A stretch of 64,000 bases of DNA, taken from NCBI GenBank assembly GCA_943842505.1, contig CALTDI010000002.1, positions 96,001-160,000 on the forward strand, written 5' to 3'. Positions 9,809-19,319 of the stretch are shown piece after piece. How positions within the stretch are numbered: position 1 is the first letter of the stretch; every line of letters starts with the position of its first letter. This stretch comes from an uncultured Pseudomonadales bacterium. GTDB lineage: Bacteria > Pseudomonadota > Gammaproteobacteria > Pseudomonadales > Pseudohongiellaceae. The position numbers were made by a program, and so were the translations under genes. The notes under the pieces were generated by a model. It worked only from the letters and a program-made list of their open reading frames with translations, ran no database searches and was not told the origin of the DNA.

Positions 9809-11025
9809 TTCATTGCAAGATTTTGAGTGCGCTTCGAGCCTGCGATAAGAAGCAGGGGTAGCGCTAGCGCCGAATTGCCAATCAGCAGCGCCGTCATTAG
9901 CGGGCCTAGATCAAGCAACAGCAGAAAGGGCATTAGAAATACCAACCTGACTATTTCCAATGTCAGGGCAAACTCCCTTCCCTCTAGGGAAGTCCCATGT
10001 ACAAAGAACGAGAAGAAAAGATAAGTTACGACGGCGCTTAGCAGCAAGTAATTGAGAGACCCCGCGCTGAGCAAGACCGCAAGGCTTAGCGCGACGGTGA
10101 GCGTAAACTGGATCGCCGTATAGATCAGGCTGAAGCGTGAGATTTCTGGGTCGAATTTCTGAGTAAGGTCGGCCGACTTGCCCTCGAGTTTGCAATGACT
10201 CTGCTGTGTGTCGGCGCGCCATCCAGGCGGCTTGAATAGTAGTTTCAGCTTATTGAGTGCCCCGGGCATGGCGTAGAAGTCCAGGATGAGGCGCCAGTAA
10301 ACGTGTACATTTGCCCACACGGGGTTCCAGCTATTCAACGGTTTGCGTAAGCCAAAGGCAACGGGCTCTTCTGCCAGCTCCTCCTGAAAGCTCCCAAAAA
10401 TCCTGTCCCAAAGAATGAAGACGCCGCCGTAGTTTTTGTCTACATAGACCTTGTTGCGGCCATGATGAACTCTATGATTCGAAGGCGAAACGAATATCCA
10501 TTCAAAGGGACCGAGCTTGGGGACATGCTCGGTATGAACCCAGAACTGATAGATTAGATTCAGACTCACGACGGTAAATAGAACTTCCGCTGGAAAACCC
10601 GTAAAGAAAAAAGGCAGGTAGAACAGGAAGCCATAGAAATCGATGCTGGTTTGACGCAGCGCTGTGCTTAGGTTGAAGTCTTCGCTCTGGTGATGTGCGA
10701 CATGGGAGCCCCAGAATAAGGCAACTTCATGACCCAGACGATGCTTCCAATAGTAGGCAAAGTCATACAGCAGGAAACAACTGATCCAAACCCAGAGTGC
10801 TTGGTCCGGCAGCTGTGCGAGTTGATATCTGGCGACAATAATTTCGTAGACTGTTCCGGAAAAGCCAAGAATAACAAGGCCTTGGAGGCGGCTTAGACTG
10901 CCCATAGAGATGTTGTTAATGCTGTCGTTGAGCCTGTAGGTGTTTTTGCCGCGCACGATCCCATAGGCTAACTCGATGAAAATCAGCAGAAAGAAAAACG
11001 GGATGGCTGCCAGAATGAGGTCCAT
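9805..11025 (-). CDS. Sterol desaturase / fatty acid hydroxylase family protein
   Basis: A membrane protein of 406 residues. The N-terminal 270 residues carry the histidine clusters of the di-iron fatty acid hydroxylase superfamily: HRLGH, HVAHH, and NHRVHHGRN, with a further HTEH. The C-terminal part adds three or four hydrophobic helices beyond the catalytic core. Family members hydroxylate or desaturate sterols, fatty acids or ether lipids; the substrate here cannot be read from sequence. It is convergent with the hypothetical gene at 9068 and divergent from the M1 peptidase, with 161 bases between. Confidence 0.88.
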   Translation of the reverse strand: MDLILAAIPFFFLLIFIELAYGIVRGKNTYRLNDSINNISMGSLSRLQGLVILGFSGTVYEIIVARYQLAQLPDQALWVWISCFLLYDFAYYWKHRLGHEVALFWGSHVAHHQSEDFNLSTALRQTSIDFYGFLFYLPFFFTGFPAEVLFTVVSLNLIYQFWVHTEHVPKLGPFEWIFVSPSNHRVHHGRNKVYVDKNYGGVFILWDRIFGSFQEELAEEPVAFGLRKPLNSWNPVWANVHVYWRLILDFYAMPGALNKLKLLFKPPGWRADTQQSHCKLEGKSADLTQKFDPEISRFSLIYTAIQFTLTVALSLAVLLSAGSLNYLLLSAVVTYLFFSFFVHGTSLEGREFALTLEIVRLVFLMPFLLLLDLGPLMTALLIGNSALALPLLLIAGSKRTQNLAMN

Positions 11026-11186
11026 GGGATTTAGTTTACCTTAGAACAGGGCTGGATATTAAATGGATGGCCACAATTTCTGCAAAACGCGGTATTATTC
11101 GCAGCCATTGTCTGGCACAAGCCCAGTTGGCATATACCTACCTGGGGCTGGCCTAGGACAAGCATAATTTCAGGAGATCGGTCGAT

Positions 11187-13616
11187 ATGAAGAGAATCGT
11201 CTTGCTAGCAGCTGCGATTACCGCATTACTCAGTAATTCCTTAGTTTTCGCACAAGGCATTCAACAGACGAAAGGATCGTTTCAAGACAAGTTTCGTCAG
11301 CTGGACGAAGTCTTACCGACTCCGAATGTTTATAGAAACGCCTCCGGCCAGCCGGGCCATCAGTATTGGCAGCAGGAAGTCGATTACGCGATCGATGTCG
11401 CTTTGGATGAAGAGTCGCAGCGAATCTCCGGAACCGAAACCATTAGCTATCAGAACAACTCTCCAGACACCTTGGGTTATCTCTGGTTGCAGCTAGATCA
11501 GAACCGTTTTCGCAATGACTCCATGGGCAACATGAGCTCTACCTTTAATGGGAGTAGCCCTGACTCGGATTCGCCTGCCCGCCTAAGCCTGGGCCAGCTA
11601 CGCAGTATCCAATACATGGAAGACGTGGACCATGGCTACGAAATAAACTCCGTCCGCGACAGTTCGGGCAATGACCTGCCCCATACGATTGTCGGCACTC
11701 TAATGCGCATAGATCTGGCGCGTCCTCTAAGCTCGGGTCAAGACATTGAATTCGAAATCGACTATGCCTATCACATCGTCAATGGCGATGTGCTTCGGCC
11801 TCGTGGTGGCTACGAGTATTTTCCGGATGACGAGAATGAGGACGGTAATTATCTGTTCGCAATCTCCCAATGGTTCCCTCGCCTGGTTGCCTATACCGAC
11901 TACGAGGGTTGGACCAACAAGGAATTTCTAGGCTCAGGTGAGTTCACTCTGGAGTTTGGTGACTACGAAGTTTCACTGACCGTTCCTTCAGATCACATCG
12001 TGGCGGCTACTGGCGAGCTGCAGAATGCTAACCAGGTGTTAACCCGGGTTCAGCGCGATCGTCTGCAGGAAGCGGAGACGGCCGCACGCCCCGTGTTCAT
12101 CGTTACGCCCGAAGAAGCCCTAGAGAACGAGAGCGAAGGGGTGAGCGACACGAAGACATGGCGCTTCACTGCTAAAAACGTTCGTGACTTCGCCTGGGGC
12201 TCTTCAAGAAAATTTATTTGGGATGCCAAGGGGTATCGTCAGGAAGGTGCCGAGCAAGAGCTGGTAATGGCGATGTCCTACTACCCTAAGGAAGGCGGCA
12301 CTCTGTGGTCAGATTTGTCTACTGAAGTTGTCATTCATACACTGGAAGTGTACAGCCGCTTCTCGTTCGATTTTCCCTATCCTACGGCCATTTCATTGAA
12401 TGCTGGTTTTGTCGGTGGTATGGAATATCCGATGATCACATTTAATGGCCCGCGAACCACGCTGCAGGACGATGGTAGTCGTACTTATTCTCTGGCGGAA
12501 AAACGTTTCCTGATAGGAGTAGTGATTCACGAGGTGGGACACTTCTATTTCCCCATGATAGTTAACTCTGACGAGCGTCAATGGACCTGGATGGATGAAG
12601 GGATTAACAGCTATCTTGATTCGGTTGCAGGGCGCGAGTGGGATGCAGAGATACCCTGGGGTGTTGAGCCAAGGTATATCGTCGATTATATGGTTTCACA
12701 GAATCAGGTTCCTATCATGACGCAGTCTGACAGCGTGCTGCGCTTGGGGCCCAACGCCTATTCGAAGCCTGCTACTGCTATCAATATTCTGCGCGAAACA
12801 ATTATGGGGCGTGAGCTTTTCGATTTCGCATTCAAAGAGTACTCGCGTCAATGGGAGTTCAAGCGACCCACGCCGGCAGACTTCTTTCGTACTATGGAAG
12901 AGGCGTCTGGTATAGATCTGGACTGGTTCTGGCGTGGCTGGTTCTACACGACCGACCATGTGGATATCTCCCTCGACCGTGTCTACCAGATGCGCATGGA
13001 TACGGAGAATCCAGATATCGATTATTCTCGCCAGCGTGAGATTGAGAAAGCCTTGCCGCCCTCCGTCTACATCGAGAGAAATCGTGAGGAAGGCAGGTTG
13101 ACCTGGGTTGAGCGTAATGCAGATGTTCGTGACTTCTATGACGACAACGATCAATTCACGGTCACTAACAAGGAGCGCAATAGCTACAACAGTTTTCTGG
13201 AAGGCTTGGAAGACTGGGAGCGTGCTGTTCTCGAGCGCGCAGTCTCGCAAGACCTGAACTACTATATCTTCGAGCTCTCCAATGCAGGTGGTTTGGTAAT
13301 GCCGGTAATTCTGGAAATGGAATATGCCGATGGGAGCAAGGAAGAGGTGCGTCTGCCAGCCGAGGTATGGCGAAGAAATGCGCGCCAGGTTAAGAAGCTC
13401 ATGGTGAGCGAGAAGGAATTGCTCAGTATTGTTATCGACCCCATGCAGGAAACTGCCGACGCCGATATTGAGAATAACTACTATCCGCGCCGAATCATTC
13501 CTTCACGCATAGAAAGTTTTAAATCTGAAGGCGGTGGTAGCCTGATCGGTCGCGATATCATGCAAGATATTAAGACAGAGCTTAAGACTGATGACGATGA
13601 TGAGCCTGAAGACTAA
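11187..13616 (+). CDS. Exported M1 family zinc metallopeptidase
   Basis: A protein of 809 residues with a clear N-terminal signal peptide (cleavage near LVFAQG). The zinc site is H448-E-V-G-H452 followed 19 residues later by E471 (WMDEGINSY), the gluzincin spacing of M1 aminopeptidases. The usual GxMEN exopeptidase motif appears as GGMEYP, so the terminal residue differs. The N-terminal beta domain resembles that of aminopeptidase N-like proteins, and the acidic C-terminus ends in DDDDEPED. It probably acts in the periplasm on peptides. It overlaps the DUF6702 gene by 26 bases, so the two may be functionally linked. Confidence 0.93.
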   Translation: MKRIVLLAAAITALLSNSLVFAQGIQQTKGSFQDKFRQLDEVLPTPNVYRNASGQPGHQYWQQEVDYAIDVALDEESQRISGTETISYQNNSPDTLGYLWLQLDQNRFRNDSMGNMSSTFNGSSPDSDSPARLSLGQLRSIQYMEDVDHGYEINSVRDSSGNDLPHTIVGTLMRIDLARPLSSGQDIEFEIDYAYHIVNGDVLRPRGGYEYFPDDENEDGNYLFAISQWFPRLVAYTDYEGWTNKEFLGSGEFTLEFGDYEVSLTVPSDHIVAATGELQNANQVLTRVQRDRLQEAETAARPVFIVTPEEALENESEGVSDTKTWRFTAKNVRDFAWGSSRKFIWDAKGYRQEGAEQELVMAMSYYPKEGGTLWSDLSTEVVIHTLEVYSRFSFDFPYPTAISLNAGFVGGMEYPMITFNGPRTTLQDDGSRTYSLAEKRFLIGVVIHEVGHFYFPMIVNSDERQWTWMDEGINSYLDSVAGREWDAEIPWGVEPRYIVDYMVSQNQVPIMTQSDSVLRLGPNAYSKPATAINILRETIMGRELFDFAFKEYSRQWEFKRPTPADFFRTMEEASGIDLDWFWRGWFYTTDHVDISLDRVYQMRMDTENPDIDYSRQREIEKALPPSVYIERNREEGRLTWVERNADVRDFYDDNDQFTVTNKERNSYNSFLEGLEDWERAVLERAVSQDLNYYIFELSNAGGLVMPVILEMEYADGSKEEVRLPAEVWRRNARQVKKLMVSEKELLSIVIDPMQETADADIENNYYPRRIIPSRIESFKSEGGGSLIGRDIMQDIKTELKTDDDDEPED

Positions 13617-14154
13617 GCAGAGCCTACTGTCTTTGCGAGAAAGGCCAAGAGCGCTTGCTCTTGGCCTTCTATTTAGCCTCTTTGGTCTGCTATCAGGGTA
13701 CAGCGCTGCCCATCAGCAGAAAATGGCGGTCACTCGTATCTTGTTCAATGAGAACACGGACAATATTGAAATCATGCACAGGTTTTTCATTCACGATGCG
13801 GAGCATGCTGCGGGCGTAGTGTTTGGTGAGTCGCAGAACCTAATGGAATCAGATGTATCGCGGGAGCTGTTCAGTAATTACGTAATTAATCGTTTTGCGG
13901 TTGCCGCAGAGGACTCCCTCGGGAAGAGTATTGAGCTGAGCCTGAACTATGTGGGCGCAGAAATAGATGGCCAGTTTCTCTGGGTCTATCAGGAGACCGA
14001 GCAGCTAGATGATGTGAAAGCGCTAAGTGTTGTGAATTTGGCGCTTCGAGATGTGTGGCCGGATCAGGTTAACCTGGTGAATGTTGAAAAAGAGGGCCAG
14101 ATTCTCTCCATGTCGTTCTCAGACTCTATCGAGTCACTGCGCGTCGAACTCTAA
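13591..14154 (+). CDS. DUF6702-like exported protein
   Basis: A protein of 187 residues beginning inside the end of the M1 peptidase gene. It has a signal-like hydrophobic segment (about residues 22-40) and a pattern (MAVTRILFNENTDNIEIMHRFFIHD) resembling DUF6702, a small exported family of unknown function. The start is uncertain: three ATGs lie at 13591, 13597 and 13600, and TTG at 13633 would also keep the signal segment. A 12-bp perfect hairpin lies inside the signal-peptide codons. Coupling to the peptidase suggests a partner or chaperone role, which is inference only. Confidence 0.7.
   Translation: MTMMSLKTKQSLLSLRERPRALALGLLFSLFGLLSGYSAAHQQKMAVTRILFNENTDNIEIMHRFFIHDAEHAAGVVFGESQNLMESDVSRELFSNYVINRFAVAAEDSLGKSIELSLNYVGAEIDGQFLWVYQETEQLDDVKALSVVNLALRDVWPDQVNLVNVEKEGQILSMSFSDSIESLRVEL
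13641..13668 (+). terminator. 12-bp hairpin in the DUF6702 leader, terminator or attenuator candidate
   Basis: AAGGCCAAGAGC (13641-13652), loop GCTT, then GCTCTTGGCCTT (13657-13668) form a perfect 12-bp stem 24 bases after the M1 peptidase stop. The stem is followed by CTATTTAGCCTCTTT, a broken T-rich stretch rather than a clean run. It lies within codons for the DUF6702 signal peptide, so if it terminates transcription it would limit expression of that gene. Confidence 0.5.
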
Positions 14155-14188
14155 GACCAGTCGAATCTCTTTTTGCGCAGCTGCGTCG

Positions 14189-15709
14189 CTAGGCATCTTC
14201 CTTCTTTTGTCCCAGCCCTTGATAGTCTGCTATGGCTAGGCCTGCAGCAACGCTGGTGAAAGGGTCGTGCTCTATGACCTTGCCTGGGAACCGGGCCTCT
14301 AGTATTCGCTTAACGGCCGGTATGAGCGAAGACCCGCCAGTTCTTATGACCAGGTCTATATCGTTACTTTGTAAATCCACGCTATCCAACAGATCAGATA
14401 TCGACTCACTGAAACGATCGAGTAAATCGGCAATCATGACTTCGAACTGATCGCGGCTCACGTCAAATTCGATATCCAGTTCGGGTATGTCCAGCTTTGC
14501 GACATCTTTGTCGGAAAGTTCGGCCTTTAAGTCCTTGATGCACTGGAATACCAGATAGCTGTAGTTGCTCTTGATCATATCGTAAAGGCGCTGGAATTTT
14601 ATTGAAGCCTCGTCCTTTTCATTAATTCTCTGCATAAGCGGCGTCGTAAACTTGTTCTGATTGAGCATGTAGCTGATGGCCCAATTCAGAAGCAGGTCCT
14701 CATATTCCTCAAATGGAAACAAGGTTTCTATTTCGCGATCTTCTCCGGCGCGCTTCCAGCGTTCACCCTTGCCTAGAAGGGGAAATAACAATTTCTTGAA
14801 TAACACCTGATCGATATGGTCGCCACCCAATCCTATTCCATGTGTGGCCACGACTTCGAAGTTGGATTGCTCACGCCGAATCAAGCAGAGGTCGAGTGTG
14901 CCGCCACCGAAGTCCACAGCCAAGAGAATTTGTGAATGTGCGGGCTGTTCCTGATTTGTGTGCAGGTAGCTCAGGGCAGCTGCTATGGGTTCGGGGTAAT
15001 AGGATTGCTGGACAAACTCTGCGTAGCCATAGGCTTCGGACAGCATGTCGAGAGCCGCATGATTTCGATTGTCGGCGCTGCCCTCGAAATTCACAGGGTG
15101 GCCAATACAGGCATGGTTAGTTGGGACAGGGTCGGCGAACTGCCTAGAGACCAATAAGTCTATGCTCTTTCTGATCCTTAGCAGCAGTGGAGTAATTAGA
15201 GCTACTAATCGAAAGGCTCTATCGAAAACCATAAGACGTGGAGCATCGGCACTGCCTAACAGTCGTTTAATGCCTCTAAAGAGGCGTCCCTGTTGACCGC
15301 CGTCTACAAAAGACTGGCCGTATAGAGTCTGGGTATTGGCTTCTTCAGGCAGGCCCCTATCGCCGGTTTGGCCGGTGGTGGTTCTGGCTTCGCCCAGAAT
15401 CTCGGCGCTAAGCTCGACTTTCCGACCTGTATTGCTCTGGATGTAGTTGTTGATCGCAGCCTGGCCGGTGCTGATCTGGAAGTCTCTATCTATATAAGTG
15501 GCCGACGGCATGATAGCCGAAAGCTGTTCTAGTTGAACGAGATGCACCTTGCTGCCATCGAAGATCGCAGCCGCGCTATTGCTGGTGCCGTAATCAATGC
15601 CAATGCCTACTGTGTGTTGAGAAAGCGATTGCGATGTTTCTTCGTTGTCTGGGAAGGAGTTCTGATTAGGAATATCGAAGCCGGGGAGTGAATTTTGATG
15701 ATTTGGCAC
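14189..15709 (-). CDS. Hsp70 family protein (YegD-like)
   Basis: A protein of 506 residues. Actin-like ATPase motifs are present: phosphate-1 GIGIDYGTSNSA, phosphate-2 LLAVDFGGGTLDLCLI, and the adenosine-side VIRTGGSSLIP. The protein stops soon after the nucleotide-binding region and has no canonical DnaK substrate-binding domain, which fits the YegD/HscC-like solo ATPase group. The role is unknown, possibly a specialised chaperone. The start is GTG at 15709 with about 35 poorly conserved residues before the ATPase core, so the true start may be further in. It is convergent with the DUF6702 gene. Confidence 0.88.
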   Translation of the reverse strand: MPNHQNSLPGFDIPNQNSFPDNEETSQSLSQHTVGIGIDYGTSNSAAAIFDGSKVHLVQLEQLSAIMPSATYIDRDFQISTGQAAINNYIQSNTGRKVELSAEILGEARTTTGQTGDRGLPEEANTQTLYGQSFVDGGQQGRLFRGIKRLLGSADAPRLMVFDRAFRLVALITPLLLRIRKSIDLLVSRQFADPVPTNHACIGHPVNFEGSADNRNHAALDMLSEAYGYAEFVQQSYYPEPIAAALSYLHTNQEQPAHSQILLAVDFGGGTLDLCLIRREQSNFEVVATHGIGLGGDHIDQVLFKKLLFPLLGKGERWKRAGEDREIETLFPFEEYEDLLLNWAISYMLNQNKFTTPLMQRINEKDEASIKFQRLYDMIKSNYSYLVFQCIKDLKAELSDKDVAKLDIPELDIEFDVSRDQFEVMIADLLDRFSESISDLLDSVDLQSNDIDLVIRTGGSSLIPAVKRILEARFPGKVIEHDPFTSVAAGLAIADYQGLGQKKEDA

Positions 15710-16067
15710 TAGCTGAGCAGACCTGTTGATTTTACTGAACGATTAGGCAAAAACTTTGCATCGAATCCGAAATTGAGGGCAATTGAATTATTGCTGCGTA
15801 TTGGCATTGTTAGATGTGCGTGAAAAGTCGCGTATTAGATCACATTTCGGCTATTGCTCGCCAGTGGAAATTCTCTGAGAGACGACTTAGGGCGCCGGAA
15901 ATTGGTGCTGAGGTGGGCTCTTCCGGACGTTTCCCCCGCTGCTTTGGAAGCGAGGTGCCTGACCAAAAGCAACGTCTGAATGAGAGTTGAATCTTGTCGG
16001 AACTTAACCTATGCTCCCTCGGTCAGATAGGTATTACAAAGGCAATATTGTAGTTTTAGGAGTATTC
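15710..16067. other. Intergenic region between divergent Hsp70-like and cyclophilin genes
   Basis: This 358-base stretch separates two divergently transcribed genes, so it must hold promoters for both. I see no convincing paired -35/-10 elements, no RNA gene and no repeat. The only clear signal is the Shine-Dalgarno AGGAG at 16060-16064, just before the cyclophilin start. Confidence 0.5.
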
Positions 16068-17024
16068 ATGTCCGTAGTTAGTTGGCGCAGCCTTGGCAGA
16101 AACCTCAGCTATGCCTCAATTCGACTTGTTCTGTGTTTCATCCTCGTTCCCGCCCCGTCCGCTATGGCTGGAACTATAGTTCGTATTAGTACCAGTATCG
16201 GCGATTATTCCATAGAATTGCTAGATGACGTGACACCAATCACGGTCCAGAATTTCCTGAATTACGTCAATCGTAACGACTATAACGGCACCTATATCCA
16301 TCGCGCCGTCGATAATTTTGTGGTGCAGGGCGGCGGATACCGTTTTCGTCTGTTCGAAGGTCCTATCGATGTGCCTTCCGATGCTCCGATTCAGAATGAA
16401 TTCAGTGTGTCCAACACACGCGGCACGGTAGCAATGGCAAAAGTCGATGGTGATCCAGACAGCGCCACAAATCAGTGGTTTGTGAATTTGGTGGACAATA
16501 GTGCGTCACTGGATAGCAGTAATGGCGGGTTCACAGTCTTTGGCGTCGTATTGGGTGATGGCATGATTACGGTGGACGCTATCGATGCCCTGCCTTTTAT
16601 CTCCCTAGGGCTGAAAGCCTCTGAGGCTCCCTACATCACCCCTGAATATATCAATCCAGAAGACTTCCTCTATATTAGTGCTGAGGTCATGCAGCGCTTT
16701 AGCTCAGCACCCCATGTGCTCGAATCGGCGACAGGGCTGTTAATAACCTCGGTGAGTATCGATTCGGGCGCCGATCTTATCAGCATGAATTTTAACGCAG
16801 TGAGTTCCTCGCCAAATATGGTAATTCGCGCAAACGCAGAGAGTGTCATTCCGCGCAAAGAGAGCTTCGATGGCATAGCCGAATATTCCACCATTGACGG
16901 GCGCCTCAGAATTCCCTCGCTGGAAGTAAATTTAAATGGCACGGTGAGCATAGTTAACAACGTGGTTTTTGTTCTTACTGATCTTGCTACGGGTACCTTT
17001 ACACTGGAATCGTTTGACCAGTAA
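16068..17024 (+). CDS. Exported cyclophilin-type peptidyl-prolyl isomerase
   Basis: A protein of 318 residues. The ATG at 16068 has a good ribosome site and begins a signal peptide ending near APSAMAG; an ATG at 16011 in the same frame would put 19 polar residues ahead and is rejected. A cyclophilin domain occupies about residues 35-200 (DVTPITVQNFLNYVNR, YIHRAVDNFVVQGGGY, NTRGTVAMAK, ATNQWFVNLVDN). The remaining 115 residues form an unassigned beta-rich C-terminal domain. It probably helps fold exported proteins in the periplasm. It lies 21 bases before the symporter gene. Confidence 0.88.
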   Translation: MSVVSWRSLGRNLSYASIRLVLCFILVPAPSAMAGTIVRISTSIGDYSIELLDDVTPITVQNFLNYVNRNDYNGTYIHRAVDNFVVQGGGYRFRLFEGPIDVPSDAPIQNEFSVSNTRGTVAMAKVDGDPDSATNQWFVNLVDNSASLDSSNGGFTVFGVVLGDGMITVDAIDALPFISLGLKASEAPYITPEYINPEDFLYISAEVMQRFSSAPHVLESATGLLITSVSIDSGADLISMNFNAVSSSPNMVIRANAESVIPRKESFDGIAEYSTIDGRLRIPSLEVNLNGTVSIVNNVVFVLTDLATGTFTLESFDQ

Positions 17025-17045
17025 TTTGAAGAGGCAAGGGAAATA

Positions 17046-18386
17046 GTGGCAGCGGCGCGCGGAGAGTTTTCATCCAGGTTCGGCTTTCTCATGGCCGCGT
17101 CAGGTTCTGCAGTTGGCCTCGGTAATATCTGGGGTTTTCCCACTAATACTGCCTCCAATGGCGGTGCCGCATTTCTGTTTACCTATCTTATTCTTGCCTT
17201 TGCCCTAGGCTACCCGGCTTTGATGGCTGAGCTCATTATCGGCAGACATACGCGTTCCAATGCTGTGGCCGCGCTCAACAGCATTTCCACCGGCAGGAAG
17301 AGTCAGATTCTTGCCATGGGTATCGGTCTCGTTGGTATTGTGACGGTCAGCCTGATACTTAGCTTCTACGCCATAGTCAGTGGCTGGATGATGGCTTTCT
17401 TTTTAGACCCTCTTGCCAGAATTTTAGGCCTGACAGGATTCTCCGAGTGGCTGACTACCGATACGGAGCTTCGAAATGCGATCTTCGTCGTTATTTTCAT
17501 GGTATTCACTGTTCTCATCATTACCGCTGGAGTAAAGGATGGCATAGAGAAATGGGCCACCCGGCTGATGCCATCGCTAATCGGGATACTGGTACTCCTG
17601 ATTCTTTATGTGTTCACCCTTGAAGGTGCTATGGATGGTTTGCGTGCCTATCTAGTGCCGGATTTTTCACGAGTTACCGATCCACAGTTGTTGATCAATG
17701 CCATGGGGCAAGCTTTCTTCTCCCTCTCTCTTGGCGTCGGTACTATGCTGGTGTATGGATCCTACATTAGCAAGGATGAGAATCTTCCCGTGGTAGGCGC
17801 TCTGGTGGCTTTGTTAGATGTTGGTATTGCGGTACTTGCGGGATTGCTTATATTGCCAGCGATGTATGTGGCGTTGGCCAGCGGGGTGGAAATCTTCGAT
17901 GATACGGGTGGCCTGATAGCGGGGCCTGGTTTGATCGTTTCGGTTCTACCGGCGCTTTTTAACAACATGGGTGCAATCGGTATTCTAGTAGCGCTAGCGT
18001 TCTTCTCATTGATGACAATAGCGTCACTCACCTCGTCGATTTCCATGCTTGAAGTGCCGGTAGCTTATAGTGTCGAGAATAGAGGTATGCCCAGGCCGAA
18101 GGCGGCAATCATTATCGGTATTATCATCACGTTTACTTCTCTGCTTATCGTTTTTAATTTCGATCCTCTCTTCGATTGGGTGGTGAACTTCACCACGGAG
18201 AGAAGTCAGCCACTGTTAAGTCTGTTCATCTGTGTTTTCGCGGCCTGGATCTGGCGTCGGAACGAGATCCTTGATGAGATTCGTCACGGCAGCCCAGAGG
18301 CTGAACATGGGCTCTTCTGGAAGATCTGGCCCTTTTACGTTAAGTTCATTTGCCCCATCGCGATCCTCGCGGTGTATTTCCAGTAG
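17046..18386 (+). CDS. Sodium-dependent transporter, NSS/SNF family
   Basis: A membrane protein of 446 residues with about eleven helices. The first helix carries the NSS sodium- and substrate-site signature (GSAVGLGNIWGFPTNTASNG). Family members, such as LeuT-like transporters, use sodium to import amino acids or related compounds. The substrate is not deducible. The start is GTG at 17046. The TATAAT-like or terminator signals that would separate it from its neighbours are not evident. Confidence 0.92.
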   Translation: MAAARGEFSSRFGFLMAASGSAVGLGNIWGFPTNTASNGGAAFLFTYLILAFALGYPALMAELIIGRHTRSNAVAALNSISTGRKSQILAMGIGLVGIVTVSLILSFYAIVSGWMMAFFLDPLARILGLTGFSEWLTTDTELRNAIFVVIFMVFTVLIITAGVKDGIEKWATRLMPSLIGILVLLILYVFTLEGAMDGLRAYLVPDFSRVTDPQLLINAMGQAFFSLSLGVGTMLVYGSYISKDENLPVVGALVALLDVGIAVLAGLLILPAMYVALASGVEIFDDTGGLIAGPGLIVSVLPALFNNMGAIGILVALAFFSLMTIASLTSSISMLEVPVAYSVENRGMPRPKAAIIIGIIITFTSLLIVFNFDPLFDWVVNFTTERSQPLLSLFICVFAAWIWRRNEILDEIRHGSPEAEHGLFWKIWPFYVKFICPIAILAVYFQ

Positions 18387-18463
18387 AGTTTCTTTTAGAA
18401 CATCCAGTATGCTAACGTAGTCTAAAAAAGAGCTGCAGGCTTCGCCCTGCTTGGAGAACTGTC

Positions 18464-19318
18464 ATGACGAATGTCCCCGCAAAATCGATACGTTCGCTTA
18501 CATTAGATACACCTAGCAGACGACAATTCCTGCGCACGCTATCTGTGCTTCCGCTGGGAGCGGGCGTTGGTCTGTTGCCTCTAGCCTCGCAGGCGGCGGA
18601 TGGCTCTGTAGCGAATAATGTGAAAGCGCTGACCTTTGATGTGTTCGGAACGGTCGTCGATTGGTATGGCTCCATTATTCGGGAAGGTCAATTGCTAGCA
18701 GCAAAGAAGGGCTACGATGTCGACTGGGCAGCATTTACGCTGAGTTGGCGCGCAGGCTACGGCCCCGCCATGAATAAGGTTCGTTCTGGCCAGATGCCCT
18801 GGACCAAGATAGACGACCTTCACCGTATGATTCTCGATGACCTGGTTAAAGAATACGGTCTTACCGGCATGAGTGAGGCCGAACTGGTACATTTCAATGA
18901 GGCATGGCATCGCCTCTCTCCCTGGCCTGATACAGTCTCGGGCTTGAATAAGCTAAAGAGCAAGTATGTGATTACAACACTCTCCAATGGCAATGTTTCT
19001 CTGCTGACGCATATGGCGAAGAACGGTGGATTGCCCTGGGATGCGATTCTCTCTGCAGAACTGTCCGGGCACTATAAGCCTGATCCCGAGGCCTATCTCA
19101 AGGCTGCTGATTTGCTCAGCTTGAAGCCAGAGCAGGTAATGATGGTGGCAGCGCATCCGGGCGATCTGCGTGCGGCAGCTCGTACAGGCTTGAGGACGGC
19201 CTATGTCATTCGCCCACTAGAGCGCGGCCCTGGGCGGCCGGTGAACAGAAATCCGGATGGTGAGTTCGACTATACGGCGGAGGACTTCAACGATCTAGCG
19301 CAGCAGCTGGGAGCCTGA
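18464..19318 (+). CDS. Tat-exported haloacid dehalogenase-like (type II) hydrolase
   Basis: A protein of 284 residues with a twin-arginine signal (SRRQFLRTL, hydrophobic segment, cut near SQAADG). The mature part is a HAD-family enzyme of the L-2-haloacid dehalogenase type: nucleophile aspartate in LTFDVFGTVVDW, arginine in SWRAGYG, TLSNGN, and lysine in HYKPDPEAY. The position usually filled by SSNxWD in dehalogenases reads VAAHPGDL, so substrate preference may differ. Export of a HAD dehalogenase by Tat is unusual. It ends one base before the DUF2164 gene. Confidence 0.88.
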   Translation: MTNVPAKSIRSLTLDTPSRRQFLRTLSVLPLGAGVGLLPLASQAADGSVANNVKALTFDVFGTVVDWYGSIIREGQLLAAKKGYDVDWAAFTLSWRAGYGPAMNKVRSGQMPWTKIDDLHRMILDDLVKEYGLTGMSEAELVHFNEAWHRLSPWPDTVSGLNKLKSKYVITTLSNGNVSLLTHMAKNGGLPWDAILSAELSGHYKPDPEAYLKAADLLSLKPEQVMMVAAHPGDLRAAARTGLRTAYVIRPLERGPGRPVNRNPDGEFDYTAEDFNDLAQQLGA

Positions 19319-19319
19319 G

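Noticed and set aside
12696..13250. 184-codon open frame opposite the M1 peptidase
   Set aside because: It lies entirely antisense to a well-supported gene and has no family resemblance.
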